DNA of 64,000 nucleotides. It comes from Pegea sp. RAD2-039. Lineage: Eukaryota > Chordata > Thaliacea > Salpida > Salpidae. The stretch covers positions 124,001-188,000 of the forward strand of contig JAQGEQ010000054.1 of the NCBI GenBank assembly GCA_034620365.1. Direction: 5' to 3'. The position numbers and the translations under genes are program-made. Under the pieces are notes generated by a model. It was not told the origin of the DNA, ran no database searches, and saw nothing but the letters and a program-made list of their open reading frames with translations. Positions 1 to 11,300 of the stretch are shown here, piece after piece (within the stretch, counting starts at the first letter, position 1; the number at the start of each line of letters is the position of its first letter).

Positions 1-1757
1 TAAGTTAAAGTGTTTTTAGAGGTTGATTTGAGTGAATAGAAAATTTCTAATGAAGTAAAAAAATAAACTTTTAATGTAAACTGTTATATATTAACGAATC
101 TTTTGTCTATTTTCTTATTTATATTCTTTTAATTTTGATAATTCCATGAAAATATGTTAAATACTTTTCTTGAAATGTTTTTAAATCATGAATCATATAT
201 CTGAAGATTTTATTATTTATATAAACTTTTTTTCTGTGTAAATATTTTTTCATTAAATTTGATAAATATCTCTGTTTTTTATTTGGAGATGAGTCATTCT
301 ATTTTTTCTTGTTATAATAAACTAATAATTATTAACCATAATAAAAATTATCAGTTTATTTATATTATGTTGCTTGTTTGATTTATAAACAGCTATAAAT
401 ATTAAATTTGAAAATTTTATATAAATAAATTGATATCATAATTCCTAATTCTTAAGCTATAAAAATTGTTTTTATTTTAATGATTATAATTAAGTTTTAG
501 AAAAAAACTTACAGATAAAAACTGTATCTATATTACCAGTTCCAAATTTGTCTCATCAAATTTATTTAAAAAATATTAAATGTAAGCTTACATCATAAAA
601 TACTTTTCAAATTTGTTTTTTTAGAATTTTATAGAACACTTTTGTTTAAAAAATATTGAATTTTGACATTCTGTTATTTGCTACATGAATTAATAACTTT
701 TCTAAAAGTGTTTTATGCAAATTAGTTTTATTGTTATCTAATCAGGCAAGCTAAATATTTTTTCAACTTTTATTTTGCTATTTATTATGCCACTAAATCT
801 AATTGTTTATCAAAAAGTTATTAAATTATTTAACTAATTTAATTATTATACATTTTTGTAGCTTAATTTTTATCAACTTTTTAATATTTAGTTCTAATTA
901 AGTTATTATTTCTACTTATAAATCTTTTTTTTATGTTATGAAACCATTTTAAAAAATGTTTTATTTTATTCAGAAATTTATCTTTCTTTTAAGAATCTTA
1001 AAATTGAGATGAAATAATTAACACTTTAAAAGATGAATTAATTTGTAAATTTCATTTGAGAACTTCTATGATAATAGAAACTTTTTTATGATAAGAAAAA
1101 AAACACTAAGATAAGATTTCAGATAAAATTATGAAAATTGTTTTTTAGAACATCTCTGTTTAGTAAAAGTTAGATAAAGTATTTCAAAAAAGTTTTTCAA
1201 TTTAAATGTTACAACCAAATTTAATTTTTTTTATTGAATTTGTTGTAATCACTTTTTAATTGGCATTTTTCAATAAATTATTTCAAGTAAAGATTATGAA
1301 AAACTTTTTACTAGGTTAAATTGTTCACATTTTTTCTACTTGTAAAAAGTTTGGTCTTGTTTATTATCAATTGCATCTTTCTTTTAATAAAAGCTCTTAT
1401 TTATTTTATTAAAAACTTCTAATTTATATTTAAATTTAGCTATTGTTAGAAAAAATTGTTTTCTGTTTAAAATCAACATTTTTGATTTGAGTTTTATAAA
1501 ATATGTTTTAAATGATTCAAAATTTCAGTTTTAAATAAACTTTTTTAGATTTATATTTATTTAAAAGTAGTTTTTATTAATTTAAACATATGTTTTTATG
1601 ATTTAATCAGAATTATAAATTATTTCTAAAGGAATAAATTGAAATATTTAAAAAAGTTATTTTTAAGAGTGATGAATTTTTGTAATTTACTTTTTTTTTA
1701 AGGTTTCAAATCACAAATTAATTTTAAGAGTTTTATTCTACATCAAATCAGCTGACT
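1..1757. other. AT-rich intergenic or upstream region, no gene seen
   Basis: Very AT-rich sequence with long A and T runs and no open frame with splice sites that I could support. The polypyrimidine tract and acceptor-like AG just before 1758 may belong to the 5' end of the following FAM110-like gene. Confidence 0.6.
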
Positions 1758-4700
1758 ATGAATGAAAGATTCTCATCGACAAGGAGTTCAATCAGATCTA
1801 GATCTGAAGTCATCTCTAGGACATCAGGTATAAAATTGTCTTAAAATAAAATTTCTTATTTAATTAATTTCTTCAATAAGAGAATCATAACAAGCCAGTT
1901 TCTCCATTTTTTCCACTTATTTTGTACTTTTGATTCATAATTTATAACTTAATTATGTTAAACTGAGGTACTTATGTCCTTTTCATCATATTTCTCTTCA
2001 TAATACTTGGGGTTTGTTTGCTATTAGAGCTGTAGAAGTTATCATCTGTAGCCATGCGTTGAAGGAAATAAATAAATATAAAAATTCAAATTATTTATTT
2101 AAATATTTCATTTGTTATTCAATATCAAAATATCTTGTGTTTTCTCTAATTTGTAAATTTAACAAGAAAATATAAAAACAAGATTAAAAAATAAACAAAT
2201 TGTTTGTTTCATTTCTTTTTGTCAAATAATTGATGAATCTTAGTTGTAAATTTGAAGTCAAAATACTTTCGGTTGAAAATATCAAACTGTGACACCTAAA
2301 ACTTGGAAACTTCAAAATTAATTTCTTCTAATTATTAAACAAACTTTTCTGCTATACTGACTTTGTTTGTTTTAATAAATCTCAAAAAACTACAAACTGA
2401 ATCTATTGTCACAATCACAAATTCCAAGTTTATTTGGAAACATCATTTTATGCTTGTACAACATACAAATTTACAAAATGAAATAAGTTTAAATATTTAT
2501 CTACAGATCGTAAAAAGACAGCAGCTGAGAGGTTAGAAGCAGATAAAATGAAATATGTAAAAAGCGAAAAAGTCCGGCAAAAGCGAATAACATCAGGTGA
2601 GGTCCTTTGAGTTTTGGCATGTCCAGCATGCCACAAGTTGTCTATTTAAGCTTTTCTAACAAGTGTTTGCTGATGAGGAGTCACTTTCTCATTATATTTC
2701 ATTTTATCACCTGCATGTCATCCTAAACTTCGTTTCTAAACTCTTGTAAAAGAAGAAACCTCAAAAAAGTTGATGAAAAAAACAGAAATTTTATCTTCAG
2801 AGTATTTCAATGATAGCACTGGCACACATTCCGTGTCTACGTCATCAACTGCGTCACCAACCAACGCCGATAACAGTGAAGTAACCATGACAACCTCAAA
2901 ACTCAAACCAGTGGCCTACAAGCTGCCCCTAAAAGCTTTCAAAGATGACCAGCTGGTCGCCAAGAGTGGTCGGAAGCTGTACAACTGTGTCAAGGATGGT
3001 TTAAAGCCAATTGGACCTCACGAATGTAGCCCCAGACTGTCCAGGACAACTGCACGTGGCCCTGGACACCCTCGGTCGTTTAGTCTTGGTCCAAACGCCC
3101 GAGTTTTGACTCCATCGAAACCCAAAGTGGTCAGCAAGATGTCCAGTCCGACCAGCCAGCTAAAACAGATCAGGGACGGTCTCCGGAAGGTCCGGGAAGA
3201 CCACAGGTTTGGCGTGAAGGCGGCAGAAGGTCAAAGGTCGCGCGAAGACTTTGTGTGCAGTGGAGCGAATCGAGACACGTTGATGACATCATCGAAACGA
3301 GAGATGAAAGTAGAAAGATCGAAGCCATTCGCGCTGATTGAGAATAAACTGAATCGAAAGATGATGACGTCATCGAATCACGAAGCTCTTCAAAGTAATC
3401 AATTTGCATGTTCACTTTGACCTTTGACCTCTCGCATGACCTCATTTACATATTTGTCGAATCGATTTTTTCAGCTTCGAATTTTTTGAAAGAAATTTTT
3501 GAATTTTTTTTTTCAGTTCAAGAAAACGAAATCAAATCGTCGCGAAGACATCTAAAGTCAGTTTGTAGTTCGACCCCAAAACGCGAAAGATCTGCAAAAG
3601 ATGAGGATTATCAGATGATGAAGTCATCACAAGTACGAAAGAGTTGATCTCAGATCATCTTCTTCATCATTCAATGTTGAAACTCCTCTGTTTCATCCAC
3701 TTGAAGTTTCACAAACTTCTCGTTTAGATCAACTATTTGATGATCAACTGAATTAACTCCAAAAAAATTCTATAAAAATTCTTCAAGTTAAAAAAAGTAA
3801 TTTTTTTCAGCTTTCAAAGCCAACTAGTTATCAAAAACATCGAACAACCAGCAACAAATCGTCCAATGAGAATCAAGCAATTTTCTCCCGTCCTAAATTC
3901 TTATCTTACAAGAATCAAACTGCAACAGAAACCCGGAAAACCTCCACCAAAGGTAACCTCTTAAATGGTGTCGGCCTCTTTTGTAAACAACCACTTTGTC
4001 TATGTTGAAACAAAATGAGAGTTTTTTTTTGGTTTTATTTTGTTTATTGTCAAAGAAAGTTTGTAACAAAATCGTCTCGATTGAAAAATCGATTTTTAGC
4101 GTCTGATGGTTTCGAAATTCAATTTAAATTGACAAAAAGTTTGAAGATTTCTAACAAAAGACAAGCTTCAACAAGTCCCAGTAGCTTCTTTCAAACGATC
4201 TTTCAAAAGATCTCAACTTCTTTGATGTTTGCAGTAATTCAATTTGTTTTTTGATTTGTTTGTTGGATCATCTAACCGACTCTCATCTTGTCACTAGCTT
4301 CCAATTCTCCAAATATTCCAACTCACCGAACATATGTCCCGCATCTATCCACCCATCTGTTCATCTCTCTTCCAAATCTGTTCGAAAGTTGATGTCTTCA
4401 GCAGATGTCAGTTTTTCAGTGAAGTTTTTGTTGGATGACGTCACTGATGACGTATCTCAAATCTTCTTTTTGATTCTGCATCTCTAAGGCCCTGATCTTC
4501 ATCAGATGACGTCACTGATGACATATCTCTAATCTTCTTTTTGATCTTCAGCAGCGAACTGTCCGGGATCTCGAAAGAGTATCAGCGAGCGCTTGGAAGA
4601 AATACTCACGCCACTAGAGGACGCTAAAACCGACGCGATGGAGATGCCTCCTCCGCGAGTCCCATGTGATCCTCCCCTGGAGACTCCTACAGAGACTCTC

Positions 4701-6014
4701 ATCGCTTCCAATTTTTCAACTGCGAAAAGCTCTTCAGACTCAACTGAAGATCAGAAGATGTCCACTGATGTCCGGAGTTCATCTAAGCTGACTCCTTTGC
4801 TCCGGAAGGAGGTTGCTCCCTCCAGGTGAGTCCCTCGCTTCTGATTGGTTGTTGGGAGAACCGCGATTCGCGAATCCTTCTGTTTTGTTGAGATTTCAAC
4901 TTGTGATTTTTAAATTCGTTTTTGTTTCCAGCCTCAATTCGTTTTCTGGATGTCATCATGAGAACATCAGATCTTCTAGAGATCATTTAGAGGATCACAA
5001 GATGATGAATACTCTTAAATCACAAAATACTTCAAGTTCAGCTTCAAATGATGTCAACAAACCTCTAATAGGTTTCCTGTTTGTTAATTTCATCTCCAAA
5101 ACTTCCCGACAATCAGATAATCCATCAAACAAATCCGATATCTTGTGACGATCAAAAAGTGATTTAAATACCCAAGTATCTCTCAAAAACTCTATCTGAC
5201 CCTTTTCTTAATCCTCGCCACTTGTTATTGTTTCAACATCCACAGAAAGGTCTTCATCTAATCTGTCCTCATCATCTTTCCATTTATCTCAATCTTTTTT
5301 TGAATGTTTTGAAAAACTTCACGCTTGAGTGACGACTTCTTTGCTCATAACAAACTATTTACATCAATATTAAACCTTCTGATCTTCATCTTCTTTTACA
5401 GCGATGACCGCTTCGGATTTAAAACCAAAAAAAAATAAAAGAAATCCTCCCGATTGCCACCTAGTGTCCAGAAACCGATCTTCAGCCACTCCATCATCAT
5501 CTTATCAATCTATAGGTCATCCAAAGGATCCAACATCTTCTAATCTTCATCTACAAAACCTCCGGAGTCATCATCATCACCAACGATCCTTAGACAGGTC
5601 CCAACATCTTCTAATTTGCATATTTACGTGACAACAAGTCTTGCAGATCGGAGAGTAGCAGATTAAACAACTTTTTTGCAACTATGGGAGGATTCCTTCC
5701 ATCTCAATCCTCCAATGAAAACCTCAGCTTCGTTGCTAACGACTTCAGCGATTCGAGCTTCTCCTACGCCGGTTGGTTGCTATGGTGTTTGAGCGAAGCT
5801 GCTTGAACTGATGACGTCACTTCCAGGTGCTTCTGAGTACGTTCGTGATGAAGACGAAGTGGAAGTGAAAGAAGTTTACACGACACCTAGTGTCAGTATT
5901 ATTGAGAAGAGAGCGAGAATCATGAGATGGATTGTGTCTTGTCGGAGTTATTTCGACCAAACTTCATCTTCTTCAATTCCTTACTATCTTCCTCCCAAAG
6001 AATCTAGCGTCTGA
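1758..6014 (+). CDS. FAM110: FAM110-like protein (multi-exon)
   Basis: Cytoskeleton/centrosome-associated family in vertebrates; its molecular activity is poorly known. Exons read as 1758-1827, 2507-2596, 2786-3394, 3517-3632, 3811-3952, 4100-4226, about 4298-4406, about 4553-4825, 4932-5071, 5402-5597, 5647-5771 and 5827-6014, nearly all joining in phase with GT-AG borders. Exon 2 carries the N-terminal family signature: it encodes AERLEADKMKYVKSEKVRQK, close to the vertebrate (S)AVERLEADKAKYVKSQ. The last exon encodes SIIEKRARIMRWIVSCR, matching the C-terminal SVIERNARIIKWLYTCKK block. Between them lies a long, low-complexity, Ser/Thr/Lys-rich middle. The start is the first ATG of exon 1 (MNERFSSTR). 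The junction between the exons near 4.3 and 4.55 kb does not join in phase as written, so one border there is wrong or an exon is missed. Several exons and introns contain TGACGTCA palindromes. Confidence 0.85.
1855..2075 (+). repeat. Dispersed repeat, family C copy 1 (FAM110 intron)
   Basis: The segment about 1891-2003, from AAGCCAGTTTCTCCATTTT to CATCATATTTCTCTTCATA, recurs almost unchanged at 23362-23491. Its right part, with GTTTGTTTGC, AGAGCTG and TGTAGCCATG followed by an AATAAATAAA-type tail, recurs near 22095-22190. This is a short interspersed element-like family; no coding capacity and no clear tRNA head are visible. Confidence 0.6.
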
Positions 6015-8377
6015 AGATCTTTCAATTCGTTGATGATGTCACCGCCCTGCCTTTCTGTGATGTGGACAGCTTCCTACTGATGACGTCATCGTTTTCTTCC
6101 TCACGTGACTGCCGTGCGCTCTCTTATGACGTCATCAGCTGCTTCCGATCTTTTTTCTGTTTTTTCTATTTTGATTATTCATCATTTTCTTCATTTTTAG
6201 CGATGACGTCACGACGGCTATGACGTCATTAAGCGCGATCATGTGGCCTGGTGAGTTTTTTTCTGTGAAACTAATTTTCTTGATTCCTTGTTATGTGATG
6301 ACGTCATCGTTCGTGATCAACTTTTGTTGACGATTTTAAGATACTTAAAAAATGTTTGAAGAATAAATTAAAAGTTGGAAATTGATTTCAGAAAAACAGT
6401 TTTTCAAAAAAGAAATTTTTGAAATTTAAATTTTTAAATAATATTTTTGTAGATTGAAAAAATTTAAATAAAATAAAAAAGAAATTTTTGAAGATTAATT
6501 AATTTCAGCTGTTTCGAACTCTCTTGTGAATTAAGAAGTTTATTTAATTAATTTTCAATTTTCGTCCAGAAATTTTCTTACAAAAAGTTTTCAACAGAAA
6601 ATTTATTGTTAAAAAAAAAACTTCAAATCAAATTTTTAGATAAAAAGATTTTTGATCATTTATTCAAATGGATTTTCTTTTAATTAAATTATCATTAAAA
6701 CTCATTTTAATATTTTAAAATCAATTTTGAAGACAAATTATTTGTAATTCGACAAAATAATTTAAACTCAAATTGTTTATAAAGTTATGAAAACAAAAAA
6801 TTTAATTTTTTTTAACTTAGGTGTTATTAAATAGTTGTTTGTTAATGAGTTAATATTAAAAACATTTTATATAAAATTTAATCTTATTTATCAAGTTTTA
6901 GTTTCTAACGTATGTTAGGAGAACTTGCTGAAACTTCAAGCTTTAATTTTATAAAAGTAAAATTTATAACATCTTATTGCAACCTAAATAATTCAATTTT
7001 TTCAATCAGTAAAACCATGGTTTGTTCAAAGTCTGACACTATTTGGATTTTGTCAATTTGTCAAATTTATTTAAAAAAGTCTTGTTTTTGACGCTGAAAG
7101 CTTTTAGCTTGCAGTTTTTTTACTGCAACTCAATTAGTACTTATGGTTATTTTATTCTATTTAATGTATAAATAGTACTCACATTAAATTACGTTTTATC
7201 GATATATAGTTTTGAAATTTTGTTACAAAATAAAATTTGGAAAGTATTATAATATATTTTTAAATTCAGTTTAATATTTAGCCATTTTTGTTTCAATGAA
7301 GACATTTCAAACTATTAATAATTCTTCATTCTTCTAAATTCAATAAAATTTCAGTTTAACAAATTTTTGTTGATTTATAAAAATTGTTCAGCAAATTATA
7401 TAAATAGTTTCAAGTTTTCTTTTTTAAAGCTGGTTATCCATTTTTTAATATATTTTAATGTTTGTTGTATATAATAATTTCTTGGTTTTTACGAAACTAA
7501 ATTTTACATTTAATTTTTTCTAACAAAAGTTTTTGGATTATTTGATCTAAACAGATTATTCCATTTGAAACTTAGTTAATATATCAAAATGATCTCTGTT
7601 AAGATAAGTCTGATAATAAAAAGTCAACTGATATTAGATAATAGAGGTTTTATTACAAAGAAATTTTTTTAAGCAATGAAGTTTTAAGTTTGATAAAACT
7701 TCTTTGTTCAATTTTAAAAGTATCCGCGAGATGGCGCAATGAGCGGTCACTTATAAATTAGTTTCATTTTATAAAAGGTTTTGAAACTGAAGACAGATGA
7801 TATTTAATTATATTCAATATCTGTTGCATTTAAGAATCATTTTTGAGATGTTATTTTAAATAAACACTCACAAATTTGTATTTCCAATTTATTAAAAAAA
7901 AAATTTTGGCCAACTATGACGTCTGTTATTCAAAACCATTTTTATTAAAATTTTCTAAACTTCAAATTCTTCGACTTTAGAGATAAATTCAAATTAATTT
8001 CTAAAATCTAAAACTTGAATTTTTTTCTATAAATTTATTGAGAAAGTGAGATAAAATAAATTATTGAGATTATTTAGAAAATTATAAATTATTGAAATAA
8101 ATTTAAAAACTCAGAAGAGATTTTTGAAGTGAAAATTAATAATTTCCTCATAGAGATTTTAAATCGACAAATAAATAAAATTATTGAGATGGAAATAAAT
8201 CCAAGTGACATCAAATTCTTTTTTCGATCTCACATTTCTCTCAATTTAAACATTTTTCATCTTTTATTAAAAACCTCGAAAAAATATTTTTTTTCAGCTT
8301 AATAATTTTCTAAATTCTTATTTTAAGATTTAAAATTTTTATTTTGAAAATCTTTACAATTTATAAAACAAAAACAA
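6015..8377. other. Intergenic region between convergent FAM110 and GFM1 genes
   Basis: The first 300 bases carry five TGACGTCA palindromes (about 6082, 6126, 6204, 6220 and 6297); the rest is AT-rich. A motif AGATGGCGCAATGAGC near 7730 resembles AGATGGCGTAATGGAGC near 13141. I see no gene. Confidence 0.5.
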
Positions 8378-11300
8378 TTATTTCTTTTTATTTTTACTTT
8401 TCTTCTGATTTTTAACTTCATTCATCTCATCTTGAAACTGAGTAATCAGCATCTGCTGCGTTTCATCTCGTGCTGAATCATATCTCGCGTATTCCATCGA
8501 ATATTCGCCCTTGCCCTGAAACAATCACGCATCAGGCTTAACTAGCAGATAAAAGAGCCGCTTGCACCGACCTCTGTACTAGATCTTAATATTGAAGCGA
8601 ATCCGAACATATCATTTAGAGGAATCTCGAAGACTACCGACGAGTAGTCATCCGTGACTTCCTGTTCTTGAACATCACCTCTCAGCTGCCCCACTAAGAT
8701 CAGAACATCTGATAAGAACTCGGTTGGGGCGGAAACTTCTACTTTCATTACTGGCTCCAATAATTCAACAGAAGATGACTCCATCACTAACATCGCGATT
8801 CAATGATGACGCCATTAGAGCGGTGATGACGTCATCGCTTACCCTGTTGCATCGCGCCTTCTGCCGCCATTCGGAAGGAATATTCAGAAGAATCAACCAA
8901 ATGAGAAGCACCCCCAGTTACGACGACGCGAAGCCCCGAAAGCGGGAAGCCAGCTAAGGTCCCCTTCTTCACAGACTCTTCAAGGAATCCCTACAAAAAA
9001 TGACGTCATCAAATATCGCGAACAATCGAATATCGATTTAATAAAAAAATTTGAAAATTTGAAGTCAAAACAGTAAAAAGCCAAAATAATCACCGTTTTA
9101 ATGGCCTTCATGTAAATTTGAGGGACATCAGCCCCAACTGTTTTATCCACAAATGTATTCGTCGTGTTTTGATCAGCTGGGAGAGGCTGTAAACAGAAAG
9201 AGATGTCGCGCGCGGTTGATGACGTCATTTGCTGATCGAAAATTGTCAAAAGAAATTAATAACATTTGAAATTTTGACATCAGATTATGTTGTGGGTTTT
9301 ATCGTGATGTTTAGATGGAAAATCTTACGCGTTCATGACGTCACTGACGCGTTAGAAGTGATTTATGAGATCAACTATTTGATCCATCAATGACGTCATC
9401 ATCAATAGTTTGTACTGACCTCTACATAACCTGACAAACGACCATATTGTCCGTGTCCACCTGTTTGTCGCTTGTGGGTGTAATCGAAGCTGAAATTGAA
9501 AAAAGCCAAATTAATTTTGAAACTTCGAATTGAAGTCAAGAGATGAAGATTGAATCAAGAGATGAAGATTAAATCAAAAGATGAAGATTGAATCAAGAGA
9601 TGAAGATTGAAGAGTCTTCCAAATGTTTTGATGATAGCTTCCTGTCAGAACTTCTCGCCTCAGTTGCTAAGCAACAACTTCGCAGTTAATTCACATCTCG
9701 AAAATTTTGCAACTGACAGAAAGAAACAAACAAGAAGAAAAAGATCTCACTGACATTATTATGACGTCACCAGCGCTCGCTGTCACCAAACGCGATTTTC
9801 AGATTCTCTCGCGTCGAGAAGAAAGTGAAGAATATAAAAGCGGAAGTGCGCAAAGTCACTTTTCACTTCAGATAAGACGTCGCGCGTTTTTACAGATTTT
9901 CTTAAAATGAGATTGATTAATTGGATGTTGATGGTCGTCTTCTGCTACGTCACTGATGACGTCATCGGCTGGTCGAGGGCCACTAACATCAACAACAATC
10001 GCTTTGAATCTAGTGACGTCATCGGTAAGAGCATATTTTGTAGTTTTAACGATTTAATGACGTGATGATGACGTCACAGGACGCGATGTCGCGAGTTGTG
10101 TATCACGTGATCGCTTTATCTCACTTCTCGCTCATCTTCAACTTTGCAACTTCAATCGTCAACAACAAGTCGATTACGTCATCACTAGTGACGTCATCAG
10201 CAGTTGCACGGTGAGCGGTCACGTGGTTAGCAGTTTGAGTTCATTCTTGTTTCTGGTTTGTCCACAGGACAACTATTGTTTGGTTTCCATGGAAACCGCA
10301 CCAACCAGATGCGACTTATCTTCACTATCACCTCTGTGTGACGTCATCAGTAAGGTGAGTGACCTCATCAACATCAATTTGCGCGTCCATGACGTCTTTG
10401 TTCAGCAGGAAAAGCGCAAATGTCATTTCAAAATTGACTTGGACAATGACGTCATTAGCGAAGCGCCTCTTAAATGTGACGTCATCAATGACGTCACTGA
10501 GGGACGATTGGCGCAACTTCTAGCATTACTTATGAACCGACCAACCAAACGCTGGAGCCAAAACCATGGTCACGTGCATCCTTTCTGACCTTTCACCCCA
10601 ACCTTCACCCTCTATTTCACTTTTACGAGTTTTGTCATTGATGTTGTGATCTTCGTATCTTGATCTAATTGAGATCTTGATCTGATTGAGATTTTGATCT
10701 AACTAAGATCTGATCTTCATGTGATCCTGATCTAACTGAGATCTGATCTTCTTTATTAATCTTCTGTTGTTTGTAACTTTTAATTAAAATTTTAAAAAAT
10801 TGTGCAATGATGTCGTTGAAGTAAAGATCAGATGATGAAGATTAGATCAGATGAAGATGTATAAAAACTCACTTAATTCTGTTAGTGACAGTTTCACGAA
10901 AAGCCACTTTCGGTTTTCCCAGTTCCACTTCTAATCCATACTCATTTAACATCCGTTGAGCATAAATCTCTAGATGTAGCTCTCCCATTCCAGAGACGAT
11001 AGTCTGCAGAGGAAGACTGATGCAGATATCGCGCGTTGATGAAGTCACAAACCTCTTTGCTATCTTCATCATAAGAAACTTGAAAAGTTGGGTCTTCCCG
11101 TGAAAACCTGTTGAGAGCTTTACTGACGAGTCCAGAATAATCTTTACCGTGAAATTTTAAAGACATTGAAACAACCGGATTCGGAACAAATATTGATTCC
11201 TGTTCGACAACCACGTGACAGTTTTTCTGGCTGCTGAATGGTTGTTAATTACCATGTTAATTTTCATCTTGGGTTTTGTGACAAAGGTGTCACCAGTCGA

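Noticed and set aside
3170-3445. Minus-strand frame opposite FAM110 exon 3
   Set aside because: Shadow of the coding exon on the other strand; the plus-strand reading has splice phase and family motifs.
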